Shown here: positions 9,618-20,889 of the stretch, in pieces | How positions within the stretch are numbered: the first letter of the stretch is position 1 | Layout: every line of letters starts with the position of its first letter | Source of the DNA: Coptis chinensis | Taxonomy: Eukaryota; Streptophyta; Magnoliopsida; Ranunculales; Ranunculaceae | Length of the DNA: 64,000 bases | Assembly (NCBI GenBank): GCA_015680905.1 | Contig: CM027378.1 | Location: forward strand, 77,281,501 to 77,345,500 | Reading direction: 5' to 3' | Translations under genes and position numbers: made by a program | The notes under the pieces: model-generated | What the model was told of the DNA's origin: nothing | The model's input: only the letters and a program-made list of their open reading frames with translations | Databases searched by the model: none

Positions 9618-10980
9618 ATGGTAAAGAGGAACAGAAACATAGACCGAGATATTACCGCACTAGTAGACGATGATTTAGTGGGAATTGTGTCAGATTATGG
9701 TGAGTGGTGTGTTAGTACCTCATGCCAGGATACAGAGTGGGTGATAGATACAGGAGCATCCTATTACATCACACCGCACAAGGAATTTTTCACTACCTAT
9801 AGCTGTGGTGAATTTGGTGAGGTAAAGATGGGTAACAGTGGAGTCTCAAAGATTATAGACATTGGAGATGTTCATGTAGAAACCAATGTCGGCTACACCT
9901 TGACACTCAAGGATGTAAGACATGTCCCTAACATTCGGCTAAGCCTAATTTCCGTTGGGAAGTTAGATGATGATGGATTTCAAAACTCGTTTGGTAACGG
10001 GGTATAGAAACTGAGAAGTGGTTCCATTGTAGTAGCCAAAGGGAAGAAAACTTGCTCGCTTTACAAAACACAAGCTAGTTTGTGTAAAGTAGAGTTAAAT
10101 GCGGCATAAGAAGAAGATTCCTCCGAACTATGACATAAGAGACTGTGTCATATGGGAGAAAAATGCATGGAAATTCTTGCCAAGCAAAAGGCCTTGCCAA
10201 ACATAAAAGGTACACATTTAAATAGATGTATTCATTGTTTGGTTGGAAAGCAACATAGGGTGTCTTTCCAAAGATTCCCTTCTCACAGAAAGGACAATGT
10301 CCTTGAGCTTGTACACACAGATTTATGTGGTCCTATGAAAGTGAATCCCACGGGGGAGCTTTGTACTTCTTGAATTTCATTGATGATGCGTCAAGAAAGA
10401 TATGGGCATATAGTCTGAAGACCAAAGATGAAGTACTTGGCGTGTTCAAGACTTTCCATAACATGGTGGAAAGAGAGACAGGGAAGCCTTTGAAGTGTAT
10501 TTGCTCAGATAATGGGGGTGAGTACATTGGGCCATTTGAAGAGTATTGCAAGAGTCATGGGATTTGTCATGAGCAGACCGTTCCCAAGACTCTGCAACGC
10601 AATGGTATAGCCGAGAGGATGAACTGAACCATTGTAGAGAGGATGAGATGCATGTTGTCTCACTTTAAGTTACCTAGAAGTTACTAGGTAAAAGCAATGT
10701 GCACAGCCGTACATGTGATCAACCTATTGCCTTTGAAGCCTCTAAGTAGTGATTATCCAGAGAGAGTATGGTTAGGCAGAGATATTGATTATGGATACTT
10801 TAGGGTATTTGGGTGCAGGGTATTTGTTCATATTCCAAAAGATGAGAGATCCAAGCTTGATGACAAAGCCAAGCAGTGCATTTTTCTGGGTTATGGGGAT
10901 GAGAAGTTTGGCTACAAACTTTATGATCCGATTAACAAGAAAGTAATCCGAAGTTGAGATGTTGTGTTCTTGGAAGACCA
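9618..10980 (+). pseudogene. Copia protease and integrase, broken
   Basis: Protease: WVIDTGASYYITPHK (from about 9738) has the aspartic active-site triad DTGAS-type motif. The GAG-pre-integrase zinc domain follows, with CIHCLVGKQHRVSFQRF near 10220. The integrase core carries TDLCGPM, YFLNFIDDASRKIW, CSDNGGEY and GIAERMN, which cover the D, D and E positions. Stops occur after protease (about 10005), after AERMN (10624) and after KKVIRS (10957), plus a frameshift near 10360. The order protease-integrase-RT is diagnostic of Ty1/copia. Confidence 0.9.
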
Positions 10981-12840
10981 AACCATAGCAGATTTTGAGG
11001 ATGGTGAGAAGCTAGAAGTTTTCACTAATGATCTAATTGATTCAAAACCAGAAGTTCCTACTGTGGAACGTGCAGAAGGCATTGAGAATGCAGAAAACCA
11101 TGGGTTTGAAGCTCATGATGATGATTCTATTACTCATGATGGGATAGAACCTATTGATATAGAAGATGCAGATGAAGTGCATGAACTACCACCTGAGCAA
11201 GCAGAAGTACATCCTCCTGAGGCACAAAAAGATAGGGGCAAAGAGGTTCGACATAGAGAGACAAGCTTCAACCAGGTATCTACCACATATATATGTTTTA
11301 CTATCTGATGGTGGAAAACCTATGTACTATCAAGAGGCTCTTAAAGGTACAAACAAAGAGATTGAAGTGGTTGAAGGCCATGCATGATGAGATAGATTCT
11401 TTGCATAAGAATCACATTTATGACTTAGTTGAGAAACCGAAAGGAAGAAAAGTTCTCAAGAATAAGTGGATCTACAAAGTCAAACATGAGGAGAATAATA
11501 CACATCCAAGGGACAAAGCTCGCCATGTTATGAAGGGATTCGATTAAAGGAAAGGTATTAACTTTGATGAAATTTTCTCTCTTATAGTTAAGATGACTTC
11601 TATCAGGGTGGTATTGGGTCTGACCGCAAGTATGAACCTAGAAGTTGAGCAACTAGATGTCAAGACAACTTTTCTTCATGGAGACCTTGAAGAAGATGTC
11701 TTCATGGACCAACCAGAGGGGTTTGAGGTCAAAGGCAAGGAGCACCTAGTATGCAAGATGATAAATAGTTTGTATGGGTTAAAGCAAGCACCGAGACAGT
11801 GGTACATAAAGTTTGATTCCTTTATGATGAAGCATGGCTACATGAAGTCCGTTTCCGATCATTGTGTGTTTGTTCAGAAATTTCCAGATGGGGATTTCTT
11901 AGTGCTCTTGTTGTATGTGGATGATATGTTGATAGTTGGCTAGAACATCAACAAGATATCCAAGCTGAAGAAAGACTTGAGTAAGTCCTTTGAGATGAAG
12001 GATTTGAGTCAAGCAAAGTAGATACTTGGGATGCGGATCACTCATGACAGAAAGAGTGGGAAGTTGTGGCTTTCTCAAGAAAGCTACATTGAGAAGGTGT
12101 TGAAGAGATTCAACATGGATCAAGCGAAGCCAGTCAGTTGTCCGCTTGGTGGCCAGTTCCACATGACCAAAGATATATGTCCAAAGGGTGAGCATGAGCA
12201 GAGTCAAATGGAAAAGATTCCTTATGCATCCGCAATGGGTAGCTTGATGTATGCAATGGTGTGTACAAGACTGGATATTACTTTTGCTGTTGGTGTTGTA
12301 AGCTGTTTTTTTTTCAAATCTGGGTAAAAAGTATTGGGAAGGTGTTAAGTGGATATTTGTTAAGTGGATATTGAGATATCTCAAGGGCACTTCCAAAGCG
12401 TGTTTGTGTTTTGGTGGGAGTAAGACCTTGTTGAAGGCTACACTGATGTAGACATGGCAGGTGATGTTGACTCTATGAAGTCCACCTCCGGTTATCTATT
12501 TACTTTTGTAGGGGGAGCAGTTTCTTGGCAATCTAAGTTGCAAAAGTGTGCTGCCCTCTCCACTACAGAAGCCGAGTATATTGCAGTCACTGAGTGTTGC
12601 AAAAAGATGCTATGGATGAAGAGATTCTTCGATGAACTAGGGCTAAAGCAGAAATAATTTGTAGTTTTATGTGATAGTCAGAGCGCCATCTGTTTGAGCA
12701 AGAATTCGAGTTTTCATTCTAGATCCAAGCACATACATGTGCGTTATCATTGGATTAGAGAAGTTCTCGAAGACAAGCATTTGTGCATTGAGAAGATCCA
12801 TACAGACAAGAACGGGCAAATATGATGACCAAAGTCTTAC
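10964..12840 (+). pseudogene. Copia acidic linker, reverse transcriptase and RNase H, broken
   Basis: An acidic spacer (10964-11300) precedes RT. RT landmarks are NKWIYKVKHEENN, QLDVKTTFLHGDLEEDVFM, KMINSLYGLKQAPRQWY and the catalytic LLLYVDDMLIVG (about 11905-11943). RNase H landmarks are STSGYLFTFVGGAVSW, KCAALSTTEAEYIA and CDSQSAICLSKN. Stops fall after the FD of MKGFD (11545), after MLIVG (11941) and after LKQK (12655). A small insertion of T residues and a duplicated TTAAGTGGATAT segment lie near 12305-12370. Confidence 0.9.
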
Positions 12841-12952
12841 TGAAAGGTAAGTTTGATGTTTGTTATGCAACCGCTGGAATGGTAATACACTCTTCCTGTT
12901 GATTTGGGAATGCATGGAGGTACCCCCCCCCCACTGTTCGGGAGGGGGAGAT

Positions 12953-13632
12953 TGTTAGAGTTATCTCTCACATGAGGATGAGGATAAAGGAGAGAAATAG
13001 TACTATTCGTGTGAAGAAGTCTGAGTGCTCACGCACTCATATTGGTTGTGACCAAGGCGCACCCACGCCCTTGCTGTGAAAAAAAAGATAGTTTTTTTTT
13101 TCAGCCTCTCATGAAACAAAGTTACTGGACTTTTGAGTTTGAGGAAAATAAGAGAGCGCGCACGCGCTCATGCATAAACATGCCAGTTTCTATTTCTACA
13201 GTAACCGCGAAATTGCAAGTTTAGTATAAAAATAGAAGTTAGGTTTTGGAAAACCAAGTCTTGAATAGAAACCCAATTTTGAGAGCAATCAAAATTAAGA
13301 GAAAACCCTTGCAAAGAGAAAAGCTTGTAAGGAGAGAGGAATGATCTAGTAAGGTGGAGAGACTTGTGAGGAGTGATTGTACTTTCCTATTCTTATAAAA
13401 GGATTAGCTCTTGTGGAAATAGGCATCATTGGCTAAACCACGTTACATCTCGTGTTGTGATATGCTTTACTTTATTTCCATTATTATTATTTGTTTGTGA
13501 TAGTTGTTGATTGCTTGGAAAGTTGGGTTTTGTTGTTGGTTGTAGTGAAAGTTTAGATTTTTGTCTAGAGTAGTAGTTTGTCCAAGTACAAGTTATCTTA
13601 GTGGGGATCGATTGGTATCATTTTCCTCAATA
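12953..13632 (+). repeat. Copia 3' LTR, with polypurine tract just upstream
   Basis: Starts TGTTAGAGTTATC and ends CCTCAATA, a decayed form of the 5' LTR end. The polypurine tract GGGAGGGGGAGAT lies at 12940-12952, preceded by a run of C. The TATA box is conserved (about 13225-13231). Confidence 0.93.
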
Positions 13633-13637
13633 AGAAA

Positions 13638-13880
13638 TTCACAACTGAAATAGAATTGTTGCAATAAAAGCCACAATTCCACAAACCCCAAATTGAGTAC
13701 GCACTAATCCAAGTAAAAACATTACTCAAACCCAATAATCAACCACACAGGCATAGGAGACTAGAAAAATGAGAAATTTGTGTTCAGTAACATTGAAAAA
13801 TCAGAAATTGAGAGTTGTTAATATATATTTCAGACTAATTCCATCAACAATAAACTTTACCGCCATTCAAAACTTAGAAT
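13638..13880. other. No gene recognised
   Basis: Flank to the right of the copia insertion. Read on the minus strand it would continue from the leader-like sequence at 13881-14036 toward the WD40 pseudogene, so it may be that gene's leader or first intron. Only position supports this. Confidence 0.45.
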
Positions 13881-14036
13881 TTGAAATTTCGACTACACTG
13901 ATTTCAATTGTCTTCTTTCTTCGTAAGGAAAAACAATTTAGAAGTTTTGAAAAAGAAAAAGAGGAAAACATGAGAGCTGAAGGGAGATAGAGAAAGAGTG
14001 GTAAGAGAGTGAGAGAGAGAGAGTCACAAATGAAGA
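13881..14036 (-). repeat. CT-rich leader-like sequence, right copy of a distant inverted repeat
   Basis: On the minus strand it reads a CT-rich tract, CAGCTCTCATG, a polypyrimidine stretch and TTCCTTACGAAG, matching 5478-5640 on the plus strand. Because the WD40 pseudogene reads in the minus direction downstream of this copy, it is a candidate for that gene's 5' leader. Confidence 0.75.
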
Positions 14037-14092
14037 TGTTATCTATGGTTAATGCTAATAATTTGTGGATAACATCTACTAACCATAGATAA
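14034..14092. repeat. Overlapping inverted repeats (hairpin)
   Basis: GTTATCTATGGTTA at 14039-14052 pairs perfectly with TAACCATAGATAAC at 14079-14092. AGATGTTATC at its left also pairs with GATAACATCT just inside. The two pairings share arms, so the sequence looks like a small inverted repeat that was rearranged. No loop feature or terminator-like T run accompanies it. Confidence 0.7.
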
Positions 14093-14256
14093 CACTCGGT
14101 TCGGTTTGGTTTATATCGGTTATCCAAAAACCAGACCTAACCAGTCAGTTTTGCCTTTTGAGAACTGAACCGAGAAAGTTAAAAACCGTTAATGTCAACC
14201 GATTCGGCTTGGTTCGCTTCGGTTTTTCAGTTTCTCGGTTTTTTTTAACAGCCCTA
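14093..14256. mobile_element. hAT-like MITE fragment
   Basis: Repeated CGGTT/AACCG motifs and a right end ACAGCCCTA match the style of hAT MITE termini. The left terminus is missing or decayed and no target duplication could be matched, so this is a remnant. Confidence 0.5.
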
Positions 14257-16341
14257 GCCATGACAGATTACTATAAAAAATTATTGGGAGGTAGTAGTGA
14301 GGCATAGCGTTTAGATTATACATTAAAGGTACTGGAAATGAGGAATGTTGTTGAGGGTGAAGTTGCAGTGAAACTTATTGAGCAAGTAAGAAAACTTGGC
14401 AATTGCTGGTGAGCAGTTTACTAAAGCTATGAAGTTTGTGTTTACTAACAAAATGATTCAAGGAGAGGAACTCCACTTTCCTATCCCTAATCCCAAAGAA
14501 GAGCAAGCCATCTAGAGTTGATAATTCAGACCAATTGCATACTACAATATAGTCTATAAATGTATCTCAAAAGTCATTAGTAACAGAATGAAGCCTCTCA
14601 TGCCATCAACTTACAGAGTTGAACCAGTCGGCTTTTGTTGCTGGAAGGACTACACAGGATAATTTACTTCTTGCACATAAGCTTTTGAAGGGCTATAAAA
14701 GAACTCGTGGTGTTCCTAGATGCGCGTTCTATTAAGATAGACATCCAAAAAGCTTAGGCTTGTATAGATTGGGAAGCTATGGATCGGAGATGATATTGAA
14801 AAGATTTAGATTTCCTAATCTATTTGTGGAGTGGATCAAGATGTGTTTCACAACCCCAAATTTCTCTATTCTGGTATAAATGGCTTACCACAAGGCTACT
14901 TTAAGAGTACAAAAGGACTAAGGCAGGGAGATTCTCTCTATCTCCCTATCTTTTTGTTCTTATCATGGAAATACTAGGGGATTTATTTACTGAAGAAGGC
15001 AATAGAAAGGAAGGAAATAGAGTACCATTCAAGTTGCACGAGAGTCAAGCTTATTCATTTGAGTTTTGTAGATGATGTGATGATTTTCTACAAAGGTGAA
15101 GGTACATCTATATATGGTGTGAAGGAAACCCTATAATCCTTCTCTAGACTTACATGCCTCAAACTGAATGTAAGTAAGATGACTACTATTCTAACGGATA
15201 GTCTCAGTCCATCATCAAGCACCACCTTAGATGATATACTTGGAGTGGACTTGATCACATCACCCATCAAGTGATTAGGGCTACCTCTCATGACCTTAAG
15301 ACTAGACATCCAAGATTGTCTACCTTTAGTGGAGTTGGTTACAACAAAGATTTCAAATTGGAAGAATATCTTCTTGACTTTAGTAGGTAGACTTCAATTG
15401 GTGCAGTCTGTATTGTCATCCTTTAACAACTATTGGGCAAAAGATCGACTTTCATTCTACCAATTGGAGTGCTTGATAGAATCTCTAAGCTCACAAATAG
15501 ATTTCTATGGGTTGGCCCTAACACAGAAAGAAAGGTACACAAAGCTAGTCACAACACTATAAAATATAGTAAGTGTACGTCAAGGTGGTCTGAACATAAT
15601 GGATCCCAAAATATGGGATGTTGCATTGTTGCTGCTTAATGCGGTTTAATATTCAAGATTGCTAGGAAAAAAGAAACTCTATGGACCAAATGGATTTGGG
15701 AGTATGGGTTTGCTAGGAAAGAAATTTCTGGATAATGAAAATTCCTTCAGATTGCTCATGGGTGTGGAGATCAGTTCTAAGACATAGAAAAGAGGCTCTC
15801 AAGTTCACTAAGTACATTATAGTGAATGAAGAACAGACTAGTCTATGGCACCACCCTTGGTGCTCACATCAGTTTGTTACATGATAATGCAGAAGCCAAA
15901 CAAGTCCTCCAACTTTCGAATGATGCAAAGGTGTCAGAACTCAGCACTGACAAGCAATGTAATTCAAGAGTACTTAATCTACAGGAGAGTGAGTTAAGAC
16001 TGCAATTCTGAACACAGATATTCATAACATGATGCAACAAGACTTCATTGTATGGACTGAAATAGCTATAAGAAATTCCTCCACTAAGTCTGCATATATG
16101 AGTCTCAAGAGAGTTAGAAAGAGAGTGAAATGGCATAGGTTAGCTTGGGGAAAGCTCACAGTACCTAAACATTCCTTCATAGCTTGACAATTGTTTAGTG
16201 GTAATCTATCTACACAAGATAGATTAATGAAGAAGAACATCTTACATCAGTCACAATGTTGTTTTTGCATGCAGGCAAGAGAGAATTCTCATCATCTCTT
16301 CTTTGATTGCCAATAATCCAAAGAAATATGGTCCGAGGTAA
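14257..16341 (+). pseudogene. L1-type LINE reverse transcriptase and zf-RVT remnant
   Basis: Across three frames the plus strand reads the usual plant L1 RT landmarks in order: an AFVAGR-type segment (about 14630), PRCAFY then the remains of KIDIQKA, FVEWIKMC (about 14830), GLRQGDSLSPYLF-like residues (about 14920), LSFVDDVMIFY with the catalytic DD (15060-15092), then LGLPL and KISNW. The C-terminal zinc-binding zf-RVT part follows (HRLAWGKLTVPKHSFIA and CCFCMQARENSHHLFFDC, about 16130-16310). Stops and shifts are very numerous, so it is ancient. ORF1, the endonuclease domain and a poly(A) tail were not found; the 5' part is absent and the 3' end abuts a CACTA-like terminus. Confidence 0.88.
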
Positions 16342-16740
16342 CATTACACCAAAAAGTCTATTAGTAACGGAAAATATTAGTAACTGTTATCTTGTGTTGG
16401 CACAAAAACGTGACAAATAATAGTAACGGATGTTAGTAATGCTTAATATCCGTTAGGAAGTGTTACTTAAATTAATTTCAACAATGTATAAAAACCGTTA
16501 CAATTTATTAGTAACGGTTATTAATTTTGTACCTAACCTATTTGCAACTGATAAAGTGTTGGTAATATTCTCTTTCTAACATTTGGAAACCGTTATTAAT
16601 TTTTAATTGCTAATGGTTTCATATCCGTTACAAAATAGGAGTTTGTAACAAACTTAACCACAAACTTGTCATCATTTATGCCACAACATTAGGAATCGAT
16701 TAGGTAGAGTAACGAAAGTTGTTATATGGACTTCAGGCCA
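16342..16740. mobile_element. CACTA-like terminal fragment
   Basis: CATTACACCAAAAAG resembles a one-base-changed CACTACACCAAAA terminus of plant CACTA elements. Many dispersed TAACGG and CCGTTA motifs over the next 300 bp match their subterminal repeats. No opposite terminus, transposase or 3-bp duplication is visible. It begins exactly where LINE homology ends, so it probably inserted into or truncated the LINE. Confidence 0.6.
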
Positions 16741-16963
16741 ACGTCACTCACCTCATCTAAATATCTTCACTATGCGCCCTCCAAATTGGTTCTATCGATA
16801 TTGACAACAAGCACAAGATCCAAAAAGCTTGAATTTCAGAATTTTTCAACTCGAGTTTAGGAAATGCCACATAATCAGATTTAGACTAATCATCATATAC
16901 TTTGTGACCAATCCATGTCATTAGAACATCCTAAAGTAAATAATAAACTCATCTAAATCTATC
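16741..16963. other. No gene recognised
   Basis: AT-rich spacer between the CACTA-like fragment and the left LTR of the Tat element. It ends CTATC just before the LTR. Confidence 0.5.
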
Positions 16964-17519
16964 TGTAAATGATGTTTTTGGTTTTCCTTACAAATGTAGG
17001 CTTGATCAAGGGATTGGGATGATTAGATTGAATTGATTGAGTTTGTATGGACGAACTGCCTACTTATCAAGTTCTCTCTTTGTGGGGAGACTTGAATCAG
17101 GTCAGATGTAGTTCCTCATCCTCTTTATATAGGCAAGGGGTTCGCGCCTCCGGCTCTTGCACATCATGTCAGATCCAGGTCTTCTGATCACTCGTGCGCC
17201 GTGATGACAAGTTAAAGACATTTATTGTGAAGCGTGCCTGAAGCCACGGTATTGATGACGATAATTAAGACTTAAGTTACTGACCATTTGAGGAGAGCGA
17301 GAGTTTGTGAGGTCACTGCGGGATGAGGTCGTTCGTGTGTAGTGAGTTCGTGTGACGAAGACTTCAAGTTAGCTGGCGATTGGCCAACCAGGTCGCTTGC
17401 CGTAGTCGAGTCGCTATGAAGCGAGCTATGAGGGCGAGGATCGTAGGTCGGTTGATGAAGATGTTTATGCTGGACACATGCTTGATATTTATTGGATGTG
17501 AATATTATTCCCTTACACA
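16964..17519 (-). repeat. Tat element 3' LTR (left copy) and adjacent polypurine tract
   Basis: On the plus strand it reads TGTAAATGATGTTTTTGG to TTACACA; on the minus strand TGTGTAAGG to TTTACA. The minus-strand polypurine tract GAGATGGGGC lies immediately inside (17520-17530). It matches 58224-58792 closely, with a short deletion-like difference near 17340. Confidence 0.85.
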
Positions 17520-17912
17520 GCCCCATCTCAGTAGGTCGTTATAGCTGAATAGCGATCTGCTGAGAGAGAACGGTAGCACATGTTTAGCACATGTGAGGGT
17601 GTGGGCAGTTTTGAAATTGGATGGGAACCACTTCAATTTAGGGTGGGTGCAAATATCATGTACTTGAAAAGACTATGCATAAGAAGACGTGCTTGTCTAG
17701 GTTTAGGTGTAATGATGATTTGCATTGGGAACTGAATGGGTGGCCTGTATAAGACACTTCTGGGAACTTAAGGGTTTGTTTTCTTACCCGTTTTCTTTAG
17801 GTTTGTGAGAATGTTGAGTGCTTAGGTTAGTATTCTTGCCATTTTTGCTTCTCTTGCTTTCGTAGATAGATAACATTTGTTTGTTAGGCTTGTAATCTTG
17901 GTGGTGTATAAA

Positions 17913-20889
17913 ATGTCTGACTCCGATGATACACGCTCTGATGAGATTATAGAGAGATCGGTAGGATCTAGGGGTGTGCATAAATCCGCCATAACCGAAA
18001 GAACCGATTGACCCGACCTAAACCGAGTCATATGGGTCGGTTATCTATTTAGTATCGGTTTGGATTGGTTAAGAAATTTACAAAACCGATTAAGTCGGTT
18101 CGGTTGTCGGTTTTTATATATAAAACCCGAAATAATCCAACCCGACCCGCTATGTGTTTGTTACATACAAAAACCAACTAATAAAGCACGTATACCAACG
18201 AATTTGTTGCATGAATACTCTGCCCTATTTGCCCCCACGTGCCCCCTCTTTTAAATTCACTTTTTGACCACCGTAACAACCCAAATAAAAGAGGACATAA
18301 TTCCCTTTATACCCCCGTCTCTACCAAATATCCAGTACGACATATTCAAACAAACCTGACCTTCAAATCTTATTATTTTCATCAAACTTGAACCCCATCT
18401 CGAATATGAAATAAAAAACTCTAAAACACAAAATCAATTGAGACAACACAGATTTTTTGGGTCAATTTCAGTTAATATTGGTTAATACCGTGAAACAATC
18501 GGATATGATCAGATATCAGTTAGGTGGGAAGACAGTCGGATCGGTTAAGTCTAGAGTATCGGTTCGGATCGGATCGTGTAAGACATAAACCGACAAGGTC
18601 GGTTCGGTGGTCGGTTTTACTCCAAAACCGATCCGAACCGACCCGTGCACATCCCTAGTAGGATCTAAAAATATGGTAGATGAGGAGGCTTCTGGATCTA
18701 TTGTTGCCATATCGAGTGGTTATGAGGTGGATGATGGATCCTCATCTAGTAGCTTGCCTCCTACGGTTGTAGATAGAAGTGTGGTCACCAGCTTCTTAGA
18801 GGTGAGGGAGAAGTTTGGTATATGTATACCCGAACTGGAAATTCACGACCTGAGTGGTGTAGATAATGTGTTTAGTAGTAGTTTTCTTCCTATAAATAAA
18901 AGGGTTGTTGTGTGTATAGGATAACTGAGGGCCGGGCTACGTTTGCCATTTTCTAAATTGACTTGCGACGTTCTGAATTTCTATGATAAGGTTCCATGTT
19001 AGTTTGTGGGGAACAGTTCGAGGCTTTTTAGGGTATTCGACTTGTTAAATGAGTCTGGTGATTATGATATTAGGCTAGATGACGTGCTAGAGCACTTCGC
19101 TGTCAAGCAATCTAGGTCGAACAACTTTAGTCTACAGACTATTACGGGTAAGTTGTCTATTCTTGATGGAGTGAGCAATGAGTCTTGGGAGAAAAGACCG
19201 TTGTTGATAAGGGGTGACCACTGTGTTGGTGGTAGTAGTCTGAGGTGTAGGAGTTGTAATTTTCATGGTACGTGTGCACTTGTAATGATTTATTATTTCT
19301 TGTGTCATGTTTATGGATGATTTTGATAATTGTTTTGTTGCTGTTACTGGTAGACATTGTGATTACGAACCGGGGGTTGCGTGGTGAGATCGAGAGATTT
19401 GCAAGGCTAAAGCGGCCCGAAAAGAGAGAGGTACTTGGCGAGGTAGCAAACTATTTCAGGGAACGAGGAGGTGCAGGTGTTAGGTCGAAGAGGAGGCAAT
19501 AGAAGGAGAGGGCTCGAGCTACCATTACAGTGGGTTCGAAAACTGAAGTTGAAATGGAAAGAGAAGGCAGTGACTTAGTTACCTGAGAAGATCACCGTAA
19601 GGGCCGTGCTGGACCAGTGAAGACTGGGGGACATGCTGGTAGCTTAGGAAATGAAGCTGGTGTGGTTAGGTGATCTGAGCAGCGTACTGGTAGGAGTTTA
19701 GAGGTCGCTCTGGCCGTGATGGGGCGGTAGCAGAGGGAGAACTCTCTGCTCGTGATGGATGACATTTCCGTCGTGGTGCGTGAATCCCAGCTGAAGAGGA
19801 AGGCTGGCCCTTCTGAGGTTAGGCCTGGGAAGCAAGCCCGAACTGAGGGTGGTCGACCTGTTCAGGGAGTAGAGCGAACAGGGGGCTTCTCATAGGTCAA
19901 GGGTTGTGCCTGAAGTTAGCGGCCTAGACCTAAAGGCTTTTAAGGCCAGTCAGACTCAAGCTGCTGCTTTTGGGGGACGTAGCTCTGCTGTGAAGGCGAA
20001 GGTACGAAGTAAGGTAAGTGGAAAGGCAGTAACGGGGCATGACGATCTTGACCGCAACCTTGTGTATGTTGATGACCATGGTGAGGAGCGAACTGTAAAG
20101 CATTCTGATTGTAGTTATAAGTCAGCTCCTATAGTGGGTTATCTGCTTGAGAGTATCGTTATGGACGGTGACCGTGTGTGATCTCGATAGCAAGAGTTTG
20201 AAAGAAAATCTGAGGTTAATGGATCTGTCCCAATGCTTAGTAAGTGTTATAGGGAGTTGTTTTTCTTATATTGTGTAATTAAATCGTTTGAATTGTGATG
20301 GTGATCACTCTCTCAATTTATATAGATGATCAGTGGGTACTGTAAGCTTAAAGAGATTGCCCAGATTGTTGAATCAGATAATGCCGTGATTGAGGCACTT
20401 AGGGAGGAGCTGAAAAATGTTCAACCTATTCAGGCATCTGAGAAGAAAAAGTATGATGTACTGAAGGTGAAGTACCAGGATGCTTGCTTGGATAAGGTTG
20501 TGGTGGGTAACGAACTTGCTCAAGTGGGTGTTGAACTAGCTCAAGTGAAAGCGGAGCTCCTAACAGTCACGAACTATGCGAAACGCTGTAAGGAGGTCGC
20601 CCAAGAAGCGAATGATGCTTATCACTCTCTGGATCTTGACTTTGTGAAGCTAGAGAAAGCGTATTCAACTTTGAAGGAGGAACATGAATGCGGGGATCCA
20701 GGTACACCAGTGCTAGACGTACCTGGAGATGCATGTGTTGTTCCTCCTTTAGGCCCTTCTTCTTTAGTGATTGTGGAGAGCCCACTTAATCGAACCGTTG
20801 CTAGTATTTCTTCTGAACCTACTGCTGGAGCCATTATGGAAAGCGTACTGGAGCCCTTGGCCTTTGAAAATTTGGACAATGTGTCTTAG
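17913..20889 (+). pseudogene. Antisense extra ORF of the Tat element (gypsy-type transposase domain plus coiled coil), intron-containing
   Basis: Opposite in orientation to pol. It opens at ATG 17913 (MSDSDDTRSDEIIERSV) and is interrupted by a MITE (17969-18657). It resumes, with the 8-bp duplication, into VDEEASGSIVAISSGYEV. GLRLPFSKLTCDVLNFYDKV then SSRLFRVFDLLN resembles the putative gypsy-type transposon domain (PF04195). Two introns have GT-AG borders: 19268-19353, where splicing joins open frames in register (phase 1), and 20240-20325. The last exon (20326-20889) is a coiled coil (VVGNELAQVGVELAQVKAEL) with a Pro-rich tail. Stops at about 18922 (TAA) and 19000 (TAG), and frame disruption at 19500-19905, inactivate it. 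Function unknown. Tat elements are known to carry such antisense ORFs near the 3' LTR. Confidence 0.8.
17969..18657. mobile_element. hAT-superfamily MITE with clean borders
   Basis: Twelve-base terminal inverted repeats (TAGGGGTGTGCA left, TGCACATCCCTA right, one mismatch) are bounded by a perfect 8-bp target duplication GTAGGATC at 17961-17968 and 18658-18665. Subterminal regions are rich in CCGACCC and GGTTCGG. No transposase is encoded. It disrupts codon 19 of the antisense Tat ORF. Confidence 0.93.

Larger units (their letters stand above)
8029..13632 (+). mobile_element. Ty1/copia LTR retrotransposon, complete but degenerate
   Basis: Two about 680-bp LTRs in direct orientation (8029-8711 and 12953-13632) begin TGTTRGAGTTATC. 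The target duplication AGAAA is exact at 8024-8028 and 13633-13637. A primer-binding site, gag, protease, integrase, RT and RNase H follow in copia order, and a polypurine tract precedes the 3' LTR. The LTRs differ at a noticeable number of sites (several percent by eye), so the insertion is not recent. Reading frames are broken by many stops and shifts. It lies next to and antisense to the WD40 pseudogene. Confidence 0.95.

Noticed and set aside
12925..12935. Poly(C) run before the copia 3' LTR as a special signal.
   Set aside because: It lies next to the ordinary polypurine tract and is most likely homopolymer slippage.
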